64,000 bases of DNA from Caulobacter sp. NIBR2454 (GTDB lineage Bacteria; Pseudomonadota; Alphaproteobacteria; Caulobacterales; Caulobacteraceae). The stretch is taken from contig NZ_CP114871.1 in assembly GCF_027474405.1 (NCBI RefSeq), positions 1,497,001-1,561,000 of the forward strand, written 5' to 3'. This document shows positions 35,494-44,572 of this stretch, in pieces. Below the pieces are notes generated by a model. The model was not told where the DNA came from and ran no database searches. It worked only from the letters and a program-made list of their open reading frames with translations. Within the stretch, counting starts at the first letter, position 1, and every line of letters starts with the position of its first letter. Made by a program: the position numbers and the translations under genes.

Positions 35494-35515
35494 CTAATGA
35501 GAACGATTTGCAATA
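35494..35515 (-). promoter_or_regulatory. Fur box before the flavin electron-transfer operon
   Basis: The plus strand around 35494-35515 contains TAATGAGAACGATTTGCA. Aligned to the 19-base Fur consensus, 12 positions match, including the AATGA and ATT blocks. It lies about 45 bases upstream of the first gene, where it would block the promoter under iron sufficiency. Confidence 0.7.
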
Positions 35516-35915
35516 ACAAGCCGAACCTTGCGCTGCAAGCGATTGGCGCGTCTGCGACGTTTTAGAAGCTCAGGGGCTTGTGATCTCTGCGCGCTCGACC
35601 GGCGGTCGCTGGAAGTGCTACTAGGGTAGCGGACGCTAGCGACAATGAAGATCGAGCTTTTCGAAGCCTGCTTGATCGCTGCCGCTGATTTTTCTGAGAT
35701 CAATTTTGGAACGCGAAAGTTACTCCCGCGTTCGCGCGAAAATCCCGTCAAGCTTGACTGCAAATTTGCACAACATTTGCTGTAATGGCGCCGCTATCGC
35801 CAACAAGTGGCCACTAAAGCGCCGTTTTGGACTGACGGGATCGGGCGGTTGGGAAGCTCGGCCTGTCGCAAGGCGTCGCCACGCTCCCGCGCTCGAAAAC
35901 TGGGAGAAGAATTCG
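35516..35915. other. 400-base gap between the iron operon and ompA-like gene
   Basis: Comparatively AT-rich from 35690 to 35800, which probably holds the promoter of the OmpA-type gene (TTGACT near 35754, TGTAAT near 35781, but with loose spacing). An open frame runs into the ompA-like gene from 35706, yet its N-terminal part is not protein-like. No convincing RNA gene seen. Confidence 0.4.
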
Positions 35916-36482
35916 ATGCAGTTCAAATCGAAAGGCATGATCGCCGTAGCGATGCTTGCCGGCGCCGTCGCCGTCAGTGGTTGCGCCACCAAGAAGTACG
36001 TCAATACGCAAGTCGGCCAGGTCGAAACTCGGGTCACCGCCCATGACGGTCAGATCGCCGAACTCGACCGCACCTCGCGCGAAGCGCTGCAGCGGGCCAC
36101 CGCCGCCGGCAAGCTGGCCGAAGGCAAGTTCATGTATTCCATGGTCCTGTCGGACGACAGCGTGAAGTTCCCCCTGGACAAGGCCGCGCTGTCGCCTGAA
36201 GCGGAATCTCGTCTTCTGGAGTTCGCCGAGAAGCTGAAGGCGGACAATAAGAACGTGTACCTGGAAATCCAGGGTCACACCGACGCCAGCGGCGACCCGA
36301 TGTATAACGAGAAGCTGGGTGAAGCCCGCGCTGAAGCGGTTCGCAAGTTCCTGAACAAGCAGGGCGTCGCACTCAACCGTATGGCCTCCATCTCCTATGG
36401 CGAAGAGGCTCCCGTCGCGCCGAATGACGACCGCAACGGCCGCGCGCAGAACCGCCGCGTCGTGGTGGTCGTGCTGGCCTAG
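35916..36482 (+). CDS. OmpA-family lipoprotein
   Basis: 188 residues from an ATG with GGGAG 9 bases upstream. Signal peptide with lipobox A-V-S-G-C (Cys22 approximately), a short coiled segment (T-Q-V-G-Q-V-E-T-R-V-T), then an OmpA-like peptidoglycan-binding domain: I-Q-G-H-T-D-A-S-G, N-E-K-L-G-E-A-R-A and the C-terminal N-R-R-V-V-V-V. It anchors the envelope to peptidoglycan. Its order differs from Pal in carrying a longer linker. A bidirectional terminator follows. Confidence 0.9.
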   Translation: MQFKSKGMIAVAMLAGAVAVSGCATKKYVNTQVGQVETRVTAHDGQIAELDRTSREALQRATAAGKLAEGKFMYSMVLSDDSVKFPLDKAALSPEAESRLLEFAEKLKADNKNVYLEIQGHTDASGDPMYNEKLGEARAEAVRKFLNKQGVALNRMASISYGEEAPVAPNDDRNGRAQNRRVVVVVLA

Positions 36483-36488
36483 AACAAC

Positions 36489-36518
36489 ACGGGAGCCGTC
36501 ATCCGGCGGCTCCCGTTT
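36489..36518. terminator. terminator hairpin after the OmpA-family lipoprotein
   Basis: ACGGGAGCCG (36489-36498) pairs perfectly with CGGCTCCCGT (36507-36516) around an 8-base loop, followed by TT. It lies between convergent genes and can serve both; the T-run is short, so strength is uncertain. Confidence 0.75.
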
Positions 36519-36981
36519 AAGATCGCGCCTTGAGCCGGGCCTCCGCCAACTGTCGCCCTAGCTCATCCTTACGCGCCTCGAATTGCTTGGTGAGTTCCTC
36601 GGCTTCCTTGTCGAGAGCCGCCCGGCGTTTCGCTAAGGCAGCCTGCGCTTCGGCTTCCTCGGCGACTAGCGCCTCCTGCTTGGCCTTCAACGCTGTCAGT
36701 TCGAGGCGTGCCGCCTCCTTCGCCTTGGAAGGCTTTGGCGGCGGCGCCTCCTTTGGAACCTGGATCGGACCCTTGCGCCCGCCAGCCGGACGCTCAAGCA
36801 CGACCTCCGGTGTTTTCTCCGCCGCCTTCTTGAGCGCCGCGTCGTCCGTCTCGCGCGCTGCGCCTTGTTTGAACAGGTCCTGGTGGACGCCCCAGGCGGC
36901 CAGGGCTTTTGGCCGAGACGTGGTGGCGACCACGAAGTCGGTGAGACCGTCGGAGGTGATGAAAGTCTTGAGCCGGGCCAT
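36517..36981 (-). CDS. small coiled-coil protein of unknown function
   Basis: 154 residues from ATG 36981 (a GTG precedes it directly). The N-terminal third has T-S-D-G-L-T-D-F-V-V-A-T-T-S-R-P-K-A-L-A-A-W, a conserved-looking block; the middle is proline/lysine-rich; residues from about 85 on are a nearly continuous alanine/glutamate/lysine coiled coil. No signal peptide. No function recognised. Its downstream end shares the hairpin terminator with the OmpA-family gene. Confidence 0.65.
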   Translation of the reverse strand: MARLKTFITSDGLTDFVVATTSRPKALAAWGVHQDLFKQGAARETDDAALKKAAEKTPEVVLERPAGGRKGPIQVPKEAPPPKPSKAKEAARLELTALKAKQEALVAEEAEAQAALAKRRAALDKEAEELTKQFEARKDELGRQLAEARLKARS

Positions 36982-37025
36982 CACCGCTCAACGCGCGCGC
37001 TGGCGGTTGGATCAGCCGGCGGTCT

Positions 37026-37442
37026 TCAACGCGTTGCGGCCAGCCGCTCCAGGGCCGGGGCCAGAACTTCCAGTTCGTCCGGGGACAGCGCATCGGCGAT
37101 CCCGCGATTGATCTCGTCCAGCTCGGCGCGAAGACGAACCAGCGCCTCACGACCCTTGTCGGTGAGATCGAGTGACAGGGTGCGGGGATCGTTGCTGCGC
37201 GGCGTGCGGGTGATCAGTTCGGCGGCGAGCAGGCGGGAGACCATGGTGGTGACCGCCGACTCCTGCTGCTTCAGCGCCTTGGCCACCTCGCGTTGGGACA
37301 AGCCTGGCGAACGCTCGATGGCGAAGAGCGCGGCGCCCTGAGCAGCGCTGACTCCGGCCGCCGCCATTCCGGCTTCGTCAGCCTGCTTGCGCAACTGCTG
37401 CGCCACCACCTGAAGCAGGTGATAAACATGAGAATTCGCCAT
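37026..37442 (-). CDS. MarR family transcriptional regulator
   Basis: 138 residues from ATG 37442 (a GTG three codons upstream is possible). Winged-helix DNA-binding core: L-S-Q-R-E-V-A-K-A-L-K-Q-Q-E-S-A-V-T-T-M-V-S-R-L, followed by a wing R-T-P-R-S-N-D-P-R-T-L-S-L-D-L-T-D-K-G. MarR proteins repress neighbouring genes until a small ligand binds. It is divergent from the LolA-like/barrel/MMPL operon, with a tandem operator-like sequence just upstream of its start, so it probably controls both. Confidence 0.92.
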   Translation of the reverse strand: MANSHVYHLLQVVAQQLRKQADEAGMAAAGVSAAQGAALFAIERSPGLSQREVAKALKQQESAVTTMVSRLLAAELITRTPRSNDPRTLSLDLTDKGREALVRLRAELDEINRGIADALSPDELEVLAPALERLAATR

Positions 37443-37490
37443 GTACGACACATGCCACGGTTAGGCGGTTGACGCATCCCCAAATCGCGT

Positions 37491-37524
37491 CATATGTGAA
37501 TTCATATGTGAATTCTTATATGAA
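37491..37524. promoter_or_regulatory. tandem operator for the MarR regulator
   Basis: CATATGTGAATT occurs twice in tandem (37491-37502 and 37503-37514), and TTCATAT (37501-37507) pairs with ATATGAA (37518-37524) as a perfect 7-bp inverted repeat. This AT-rich block is about 50 bases upstream of the marR start and within the divergent promoter region. It is the best candidate operator. The remaining stretch to 37837 holds no gene with a believable start. Confidence 0.55.
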
Positions 37525-37837
37525 GCATTTGAGCATTGGCGCAGTCGATAGTCGCTTTCACGAAGCAAGCAGGAGCTCGCAACCGCGGTTGTGAGGGTGG
37601 ACGTTCGCTGGCCGACCTTGGCCGCACTGCTGATCCGCTTGCCGATTCTCCAACCGCTCGGGCGCCTGACGCTACGGAACGGGCGCCCCCTCCAAATATT
37701 GCGCACGCGCCTCTGTAACCAACGGCGCAGGGCGCACGAAATATCAGGCACAAAGAAAGGCTGACTGGTCTGGTCTGAAGCGCGCTCTTAGCCGGGCCCG
37801 TTACGGCCTCCCTGCGCCTTCAACTCAGGGAGTTCAC

Positions 37838-38656
37838 ATGACCAGCACAATCGCGCCTTTGCTCGTCGATAGACGCGCCATGGGCCTCGGCCTCTTCGCA
37901 GCCTTGCAGGCTCCGGTGATCGCTCATGCCGCGACTCCGTCCGCCGAGGCGTTGATGACCGCCTCCTACAAGGCCGGGCGGTTCAACAGCGCCAAGTTCC
38001 AGGCTCAGCTGCAGTTGACCGGCCAGGGCGCGCCCCGACTGCGCGAACTAACCGGGGCCTCCCGGCTTCTGGAAAATGGCGCGGCCATGGCGCGGCTGAT
38101 GAAGATCAACGCGCCCTCGGACATGCGCGGCGTCGGCACCCTGACGGTCGAACGTCCGGCGGCGAGCGACGACCTTTGGGTCTATCTGCCGTCCCTGCGC
38201 CGCATCCGGCGGCTGGTGTCGTCGAATCGGCGCGACCCTTGGCTCGGCTCGGACTTCTCCCTGGGTGACATCGTCGGTCATGACGTGGCCGACTGGCGTC
38301 ACGTGACGCTTCGACGCGAGACGGTAGCCGGCGCGCCCTGCACAGTCGTCGAGAGCTTGCCCAACCGTCAGGGTCTCGCAGCGGAGACCGGCTATTCGCG
38401 TCGCCTGACCTGGGTTCGCGACTCCGACGCCGTAGCCGCCAAGGCGACCTTCTACGACCTGTCCGGCGGGCTGCTGAAGACCATGGACGCCAGCGACGTC
38501 CGCCTCCTCGACGCCAAGGAAGGCAAGTCCCAGGCCATGCGCATCACCATGCGCAACGAGCGGGCAAAGACCGTTTCGGTCCTGAACTTTCGCGACTTCA
38601 AGATCAACGCGCCCGTCGCGGCGTCGGAAGTGGCCCCGGGGGCTCTGACCTCGTGA
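37838..38656 (+). CDS. LolA-like outer-membrane lipoprotein-sorting domain protein
   Basis: 272 residues with a signal peptide ending A-H-A-A. The mature part has the LolA/LolB-like half-barrel layout of the family that accompanies MMPL exporters: W-V-Y-L-P-S-L-R-R-I-R-R, D-P-W-L-G-S-D-F-S-L-G-D-I, V-E-S-L-P and M-R-I-T-M-R-N. It is expected to carry a lipid or lipidic molecule in the periplasm. It overlaps the next gene by 4 bases (GTGA). Confidence 0.85.
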   Translation: MTSTIAPLLVDRRAMGLGLFAALQAPVIAHAATPSAEALMTASYKAGRFNSAKFQAQLQLTGQGAPRLRELTGASRLLENGAAMARLMKINAPSDMRGVGTLTVERPAASDDLWVYLPSLRRIRRLVSSNRRDPWLGSDFSLGDIVGHDVADWRHVTLRRETVAGAPCTVVESLPNRQGLAAETGYSRRLTWVRDSDAVAAKATFYDLSGGLLKTMDASDVRLLDAKEGKSQAMRITMRNERAKTVSVLNFRDFKINAPVAASEVAPGALTS

Positions 38657-39879
38657 GCGGCGCTCAGCGGCCCGAAATCCTGATCGCCGCACTGGCGTTC
38701 GGGACCCTCGCCCTCGCGTCTTCTCCGGCGCGGGCGGAGGTGGAGTTCTCGACCCGCGCCGGCCTGTGGTCCGGCACGCGGCTCAACCAACCCGATGAGG
38801 GCCTGTTCGCCCGGGCGGAAATCTGGATGCGCTCGACCACCGCGCTGAACTCCGTCCTGGAGGTTCGCACGGAGGGTTGGGTCAGCACCGACCCCGCCGG
38901 CGACAATGATGCCGGCATCGAGGTTCGTCAGGCCCTCGTCGCCGCCAAGCTCGGGGGTCTTCGACTGGAGGCGGGCAGGGATGTCTATGCCTGGGGGCGC
39001 ACCGACCGGATCAACCCCACCGATGTCGTCGGCCCCCGGGATCATCGCCGTCTCGTGGACGACGAGAATGACAACCGTCGCGGCATAGCCACGGTCCGGG
39101 CTCTGGTCGACGTCGCCGGGGGTGAGCTCAGCCTCCATTGGTTGCCGGAATTTCGCGCCACCGAGCTGCCCACGGTGGCCGTCCCAGGTGTCGAAGATGT
39201 CCATCCCGACAGCCCCGAGCAGCAATTCGCCGTCCGCTATGAACGCTTCGGAGCCGCTTTCGACTGGTCGGTCAGCTACGCCCAGGTCGCCGACCGTACG
39301 CCATGGGTTTCGGTGGCGATGCAGGGCGGGCGCCCGGTGACCAGTCTGCGTCACCCCACCCTGCGCATGTTCGGCGGGGACTTCGCCACCACCCTCGGCC
39401 CCTACGGCGTGCGCGGCGAGGCGGCGATCTACGACTACGACGACGATGACCTGACGGGCGTCGCCCGACGTCGCCCCGCCATAGCCGTCGTGCTCGGCGC
39501 GGATCGCGACTTCCCCGGCCAGCTGAACGTCAACGTGCAGGGCGTCGTGCGAATGTCGAAGTCGCTGCCCGAAACGCCGCCAGCCCTGGCGCCGGTCGCC
39601 CTGCGCAACGGCACGGTCCAGATCGCCTGGCGCGACACCTTAACTGGCGGGACCGTGCGGGTGCGCAAGGCCTTCGCCGCCGATCGCGCCAGCGTCGAGG
39701 CCTCCGCCGCCGCCTATGAGGGCGGCGGTCGCTTCGCACAGATGCGGGCCAGCTACGCCATCCGCGACGGGGTCCGCCTGACGGCCCTGGCCGAACGCTT
39801 CGAAGGGAACGCCGCCACCCTCTTTGGCGGACTCAAGAACAACAACGTCATCAGTTTGGGAGTGCGGGTCGGCTTTTGA
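38653..39879 (+). CDS. outer-membrane beta-barrel protein (DUF1302-like)
   Basis: 408 residues from a GTG that overlaps the preceding stop. Signal peptide ending A-R-A, then alternating amphipathic strands and a terminal phenylalanine (V-R-V-G-F), as for a barrel. The W-G-R-T-D-R-I-N-P-T-D-V-V-G-P-R-D block is what DUF1302-like barrels next to MMPL exporters show. Likely the outer-membrane part of a three-component route with its neighbours. Family assignment is from memory of that motif. Confidence 0.75.
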   Translation: MSGAQRPEILIAALAFGTLALASSPARAEVEFSTRAGLWSGTRLNQPDEGLFARAEIWMRSTTALNSVLEVRTEGWVSTDPAGDNDAGIEVRQALVAAKLGGLRLEAGRDVYAWGRTDRINPTDVVGPRDHRRLVDDENDNRRGIATVRALVDVAGGELSLHWLPEFRATELPTVAVPGVEDVHPDSPEQQFAVRYERFGAAFDWSVSYAQVADRTPWVSVAMQGGRPVTSLRHPTLRMFGGDFATTLGPYGVRGEAAIYDYDDDDLTGVARRRPAIAVVLGADRDFPGQLNVNVQGVVRMSKSLPETPPALAPVALRNGTVQIAWRDTLTGGTVRVRKAFAADRASVEASAAAYEGGGRFAQMRASYAIRDGVRLTALAERFEGNAATLFGGLKNNNVISLGVRVGF

Positions 39880-39899
39880 CCCGCAGATAGGACGCTCAC

Positions 39900-42206
39900 A
39901 TGTTTGCTCTGCTCGGTCGGGCGATCGTCGCCCACCCATGGAAGTTCATGCTCGCCGCGGCCCTGGTCGCGACGCTCGCCTTCGCCGGAATAAGCCGGAC
40001 CCGTTTTGTCAGCGACTATGACGCGACACTGCCCAACCGCAGCCCGCTAACCACCCAGATTCACTCGATCCAGGACCGCTTCGGCAGCCGCAGCACCCTG
40101 GCCCTGCTGGTGGCCGGCGGTAGCGATCAGGCCCGCATGCAGGCCGCCTGCCGCATGGGCGCCGCTCTGGAGCAGATCCCGGGCGTGGCGCCGGGCCGCG
40201 TCTATGGCGTCGGCTCCAACACCTTGAAATACGCCATAAATCGCGACGGGGAGCTGCAGGTCGTCGGCCTGGGTGAACTCTGCGCCACGGGGCAGGGGCT
40301 TACCCGCGAGGTGCTCGACGGCCTTGGTCCGCAGGCGCCGCTTGTGCGCGCCCCCAATGGGGATCTGACACTCTATGCCGACCTTGAAGCGCCCAGCGGC
40401 GAGTACGGCGATATCCTGGCCCAGATCGACAGCCAGATCGGCAAGATCGCCGGCGCGGGCGTGTCCATCGCCTATTCCGGGCAGCCGGCGTTCCTGGCGC
40501 AGAACGACATGTTCTCCAAGCGCATCGCCCTGTTCTTTCCGGGCATCATGCTGCTGATCCTGCTGTTGCATTGGGAGGCCCTGCGCTCAGTCCAGGCGGT
40601 GGTGATCCCGATCTTCACGGGCCTGACCGCCACCATGATCGCCATCGGCGTCTATGGCTGGGTGGGCTATCCCCTCGACACCTACGCCGTCCTCGCGCCT
40701 ATCCTCGTTCTCGCCGTCGGCGCCGGTCACTCGGTTCAGTTGCTCAAGCGATACATGGAGGAGGTGGCCCAGCGCGTGCCGGAGGGCGAACGCGCCACCA
40801 AGGCCGTCAATGACGAGGCTCTGGTCACCACCATCACCGCCATCGGCCCGGTCCTGACCCTGGCTGTCAGCGGCGCGGCCGCCTGTCTGTTCGCCCTGCT
40901 GCTGCTCGACGTGGCCGCCCTGGCGCGCTTCGGCGTCCTGGCCGGAGTCGGCATCATCGCGGCCCTGTTTCTTGAGCTGACCTTCGTTCCGGCGATCCGC
41001 GCCGTCCTGCCGCCACCTCGCGTCCGGCGTGGCTTTGGCGAACTTAGCGGCATGTGGAGCCGGGGTCTGGCGGCGGTCGGCAAGTTCGCCCTGCGCGGTC
41101 CCAAAGGGGTGATCTTCGCCGGTCTGGCCTTGCTCGTCGTCGCCCTGGTCTTTGGCGTAGCGACTGTGAAGCCTTCGCACAGCATCTCGGTCTATACCGA
41201 CGCGGATCTGCCGGTTCAGAAGACCGTCACCCGCCTGCGCGACGCCGGCGTCGGCCCCTATGTGCTGGACGTCGTCATCGACACCGGCTCGGCGGGCAAG
41301 GCGTTCGAACCCCAGTCGTTGGAGATGGCCAGCGAACTCCAGGGCTATCTCGCCAAGGACCCGGCGGTGCGCAGCACCCTCTCGGCCTCGTCGGTGATCG
41401 GCTTCCTAAAGTGCCGCTTCGCGGACCTGCGCGACTGCGCGTCTCCCGATGCGCGCATCAGTTCGGCGGATGAAGCCAACCAGATCTGGACGATCCTGTT
41501 CGGCGGCGGTCGGGAAGCCGGCCTCATCGACGAGACGGGCCGTTACTTGCGGGTCCGCGCCTTCGTGTCCGTCGACGAAACCAATGTCGCCGCTCGGCTG
41601 ATCAAGGAGGCGGACGAGTTCTCCGTCGCTCGCGGCGTGAGGGTGGAGGTCGGCGGTTCGGCCCTCGCGGCCAAGGCCTTGGCCGACGGCATCGTGCAGG
41701 TCAGCCTGGAGAAGGCGCTGCTGCTGATCGTCATCGTCACCCTGATCGGCGCCCTGGCGTTCCGCAGCCTGAAGATGGCGGCCATGTTCGCCCTGCCGAG
41801 CATGCTGACCGTGTTGACCAACTTCGCCTATCTGGGTTGGAGCGGCACCAGCCTGAACGTGGCCACCGCGGCCGTCGCCACGATCGCGGTGGGGGTGGGT
41901 CTGGACTACCTGATCTACATCGCATTCCGCATCCGCGAGGCGCTTCAGCGCGGCGACGACTACGAGACGGCGGTCCTCTACGGCCACCGCTCGGCTGGCG
42001 GCGCGGCGCTGTGCGTCGCCTCGGCCGTGGCGGTCGGGTATCTGGTGCTGATGTTGTCGCCGGGCTACCTGCTGCATCACTGGATCGCGGCCCTGGTGCC
42101 GATGACCATGATCTCCAGCCTGTTCGGAGCGCTGTTCGTGTTCCCTTTCCTGGTGCGGCTATGGCGTCCGACCTTCGGGCTCAAGCTGAGCAAGGCTGAG
42201 AGTTAA
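39900..42206 (+). CDS. MMPL/RND-type exporter
   Basis: 768-residue inner-membrane transporter with two repeats of one helix, a large periplasmic loop and five helices. Conserved blocks: Y-A-V-L-A-P-I-L-V-L-A-V-G-A-G-H-S-V in the first half and A-V-A-T-I-A-V-G-V-G-L-D-Y-L-I-Y in the second, the proton-relay helix of the family. Relatives export lipids, hopanoids or siderophores. With the LolA-like protein and barrel upstream it probably forms an envelope-spanning export route. Substrate unknown. Confidence 0.9.
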   Translation: MFALLGRAIVAHPWKFMLAAALVATLAFAGISRTRFVSDYDATLPNRSPLTTQIHSIQDRFGSRSTLALLVAGGSDQARMQAACRMGAALEQIPGVAPGRVYGVGSNTLKYAINRDGELQVVGLGELCATGQGLTREVLDGLGPQAPLVRAPNGDLTLYADLEAPSGEYGDILAQIDSQIGKIAGAGVSIAYSGQPAFLAQNDMFSKRIALFFPGIMLLILLLHWEALRSVQAVVIPIFTGLTATMIAIGVYGWVGYPLDTYAVLAPILVLAVGAGHSVQLLKRYMEEVAQRVPEGERATKAVNDEALVTTITAIGPVLTLAVSGAAACLFALLLLDVAALARFGVLAGVGIIAALFLELTFVPAIRAVLPPPRVRRGFGELSGMWSRGLAAVGKFALRGPKGVIFAGLALLVVALVFGVATVKPSHSISVYTDADLPVQKTVTRLRDAGVGPYVLDVVIDTGSAGKAFEPQSLEMASELQGYLAKDPAVRSTLSASSVIGFLKCRFADLRDCASPDARISSADEANQIWTILFGGGREAGLIDETGRYLRVRAFVSVDETNVAARLIKEADEFSVARGVRVEVGGSALAAKALADGIVQVSLEKALLLIVIVTLIGALAFRSLKMAAMFALPSMLTVLTNFAYLGWSGTSLNVATAAVATIAVGVGLDYLIYIAFRIREALQRGDDYETAVLYGHRSAGGAALCVASAVAVGYLVLMLSPGYLLHHWIAALVPMTMISSLFGALFVFPFLVRLWRPTFGLKLSKAES

Positions 42207-42260
42207 GGGCTTGTGGGCGGAGGTCTTCGGATTTCCGCCCAACTTTCCATGGATTGGCGA

Positions 42261-42644
42261 ATGACCTCGGAAACGGCGCGCTTTGATCATCTGGTTCTTC
42301 TGGCGTCAGACCTCGGGCGCAGCGTCGCCTTCTATGGGAGGGCTCTGCCCCCGCTAGGCCTGAACCTGACCCGAGAATGGGTCTGGGTGGGGGAGGGCGG
42401 CGTCGCTGTCGATCTGCAGCAGGCCAAGGCCGATCAGGCCTATGCGCGCTATGGCCCTGGTCTCAACCACTTCTCGTTTCGACTGGAGTCGCAGGAGGCG
42501 TTCGAGCGTGTGCTTCGGCTTTACACGGCGGCGGGCCTCGACGTGCCGCCCACTCAGGACTTTGGAGACGCCCTCAGCGTCTTCATGCCTGACCCAGACG
42601 GGCTGCGGCTTGAGGTGACCTGGTACCGGGAGACGAGCGCCTAG
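42261..42644 (+). CDS. VOC family protein (glyoxalase-like fold)
   Basis: 127 residues. Paired beta-alpha-beta-beta-beta units: F-D-H-L-V-L-L-A-S-D-L-G-R-S-V-A-F-Y, N-H-F-S-F-R and F-M-P-D-P-D-G-L-R-L-E-V. The metal-site positions His and Glu (D-H, L-E-V) are present, but the activity cannot be told from sequence. The start is uncertain; an ATG at 42249 is also in frame and neither has a good ribosome site. Convergent with pckG. Confidence 0.82.
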   Translation: MTSETARFDHLVLLASDLGRSVAFYGRALPPLGLNLTREWVWVGEGGVAVDLQQAKADQAYARYGPGLNHFSFRLESQEAFERVLRLYTAAGLDVPPTQDFGDALSVFMPDPDGLRLEVTWYRETSA

Positions 42645-42663
42645 CCCGCCTCCCGGCCAAGGA

Positions 42664-44511
42664 TCAGGCTTCTTCCAGCACGCGGGGCTGGCTGGCCTTT
42701 TCGAGGCGCATGTTCAGGGCGTCTAGCTGCGCCCAGAGGGCGGCGGGCAGACGATCGCCGAACTTGGCGTAAGCGTCGGGGATCAGGGCCGCTTCTTCGC
42801 GCCAGATCGCGGGATCGACGGTCAGCAGCAGGTCAAGCTGCGCGTCGGTCAGCTCAAGGCCCGACAGGTCTAGCCCGTCGCGCGACGGCAGGCGGCCGAT
42901 GGCGGTGTCCACCGCGTCGGCCTGGCCCTCCAGGCGGTCGACGATCCACTTCAGGACGCGGCTGTTCTCGCCATAGCCAGGCCAGACGAACTTGCCGCGC
43001 TCGTCCTTGCGGAACCAGTTGACGAAGTAGATGCGCGGCAGCTTGGCCGGATCGGCGGCGGCCCCGACCTTCAGCCAGTGGCTGAAATAGTCGCCCATGT
43101 TGTAGCCGCAAAACGGCAGCATGGCGAAGGGATCGCGACGCAGCTCGCCGATGCTGTTCTCCGCCGCCGCCGTGCCTTCGGACGCGACGTTGGAGGCAAG
43201 GAATACCCCGTGCTCCCAGTCGAAGGCTTCGGTGACCAGCGGCACGGCCGAGGCGCGGCGACCGCCGAACAGAATGGCCGAGATCGGCACGCCGTCAGGG
43301 TCTTCCCACTCATCGGCGATGACCGGGCACTGGCCGGCCGGCACGGCGAAGCGGGCGTTGGGGTGGGCGGCCGGCTCACCGGATTCCGGCGACCAGGGGC
43401 GGCCCTTCCAGTCGGTCAGCCCCTCGGGCGGGGAGGCGGTCAGCCCTTCCCACCAGACATCGCCGTCATCGGTCAGGGCGACGTTGGTGTAGATGCAGTT
43501 GGCGTGCAGGGTGTCGACCGCATTGCGGTTGGTGTGGACGCCGGTGCCCGGCGCGACCCCGAAGAAGCCGGCCTCCGGATTGATGGCCCGCAGGCGTCCG
43601 TCTTCGCCAAAACGCATCCAGCAGATATCGTCGCCGATGGTCTCGGCCTTCCAGCCGGCCAGGGTCGGCTGCAGCATGGCCATGTTGGTCTTGCCGCAGG
43701 CGCTGGGGAAAGCCGCCGCCACGTAGCGAACCTGATTGGCCGGCGAGGTCAGCTTGAGGATCAGCATGTGCTCGGCCAGCCACCCCTCGTCGCGGGCCAT
43801 GACCGAAGCGATGCGCAGGGCGTAGCACTTCTTGCCCAGCAGGGCGTTGCCGCCATAGCCGGAGCCGTAAGACCAGATCTCGCGGCTCTCCGGGAAATGG
43901 ACGATGTACTTGTCGTCGTTGCAGGGCCACGGCACGTCGGCCTGGCCCTCGGCCAGCGGCGCGCCCAGGGTGTGGACCGCGGGCACGAAGAAGCCGTCGT
44001 CGCCCATGGCGTCCAGGGCGGCCTGGCCCATGCGGGTCATCACCCGCATCGACACGGCCACATAGGCGCTGTCGGTGATCTCGACGCCCAGCGCGCTGAT
44101 CGGCGAGCCGACCGGGCCCATGGAGAAGGGGACCACGTACATGGTGCGGCCCCGCATGCAGCCGTCGAACAGGCCGTTCAGCGTCTCGCGCATCTCGGCC
44201 GGATCACGCCAGTTGTTGGTTGGACCGGCGTCCTCCTGCTCTTGCGAGCAGATGAAGGTGCGGCTTTCGACGCGAGCAACGTCGCGCGGATCGGAAGCGG
44301 CGTAGAAGGAATTGGGGCGTAGATCGGGATTGAGGCGCTTCAGCGTGCCCCCGGCGACCAACTCGTCGGTGAGCATCTTCCACTCTGCGTCGGAGCCATC
44401 ACACCAGTGGATCGCCTTGGGCTTGGTGAGCGCGGCGACGTCCTTCACCCACGCCAATAGGCGCGCGTGTTTCGTCAGGGGCGTACTCGCCCCCAGCCCG
44501 TGATCTTGCAT
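42664..44511 (-). CDS. pckG: phosphoenolpyruvate carboxykinase (GTP)
   Basis: 615-residue GTP-dependent PEPCK, converting oxaloacetate to phosphoenolpyruvate for gluconeogenesis. P-loop [12 protein letters not shown] with A271-C-G-K-T275, the mobile-cysteine hallmark of the GTP class; [19 protein letters not shown] (guanine/PEP contact). Full length. A 269-base gap to mucR holds two inverted repeats near its start, likely control elements. Confidence 0.96.
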   Translation of the reverse strand: MQDHGLGASTPLTKHARLLAWVKDVAALTKPKAIHWCDGSDAEWKMLTDELVAGGTLKRLNPDLRPNSFYAASDPRDVARVESRTFICSQEQEDAGPTNNWRDPAEMRETLNGLFDGCMRGRTMYVVPFSMGPVGSPISALGVEITDSAYVAVSMRVMTRMGQAALDAMGDDGFFVPAVHTLGAPLAEGQADVPWPCNDDKYIVHFPESREIWSYGSGYGGNALLGKKCYALRIASVMARDEGWLAEHMLILKLTSPANQVRYVAAAFPSACGKTNMAMLQPTLAGWKAETIGDDICWMRFGEDGRLRAINPEAGFFGVAPGTGVHTNRNAVDTLHANCIYTNVALTDDGDVWWEGLTASPPEGLTDWKGRPWSPESGEPAAHPNARFAVPAGQCPVIADEWEDPDGVPISAILFGGRRASAVPLVTEAFDWEHGVFLASNVASEGTAAAENSIGELRRDPFAMLPFCGYNMGDYFSHWLKVGAAADPAKLPRIYFVNWFRKDERGKFVWPGYGENSRVLKWIVDRLEGQADAVDTAIGRLPSRDGLDLSGLELTDAQLDLLLTVDPAIWREEAALIPDAYAKFGDRLPAALWAQLDALNMRLEKASQPRVLEEA

Positions 44512-44531
44512 TGAACTTCCTGCGTCTAGTT

Positions 44532-44572
44532 GGCGAGACTGACGCTCGCCTATGACGTCACCATAGCGTCAT
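44532..44572. promoter_or_regulatory. two inverted repeats upstream of pckG
   Basis: GGCGAG (44532-44537) pairs with CTCGCC (44545-44550); directly after it ATGACG (44552-44557) pairs with CGTCAT (44567-44572), and this contains the perfect 8-base palindrome TGACGTCA (44553-44560). They lie 20-60 bases before the pckG start, where a regulator or leader hairpin would act. No binding protein can be named from this. Confidence 0.4.

Noticed and set aside
37461..37751. A 96-codon minus-strand frame between marR and the LolA-like gene.
   Set aside because: Arg/Ser-rich with no ribosome site, and it overlaps the operator and promoters.
43078..44322. A 414-codon frame antisense to pckG, and similar long frames antisense to the DUF1800 gene (47713-49524).
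   Set aside because: Composition is non-protein-like and the opposite-strand genes have full catalytic or family motifs.
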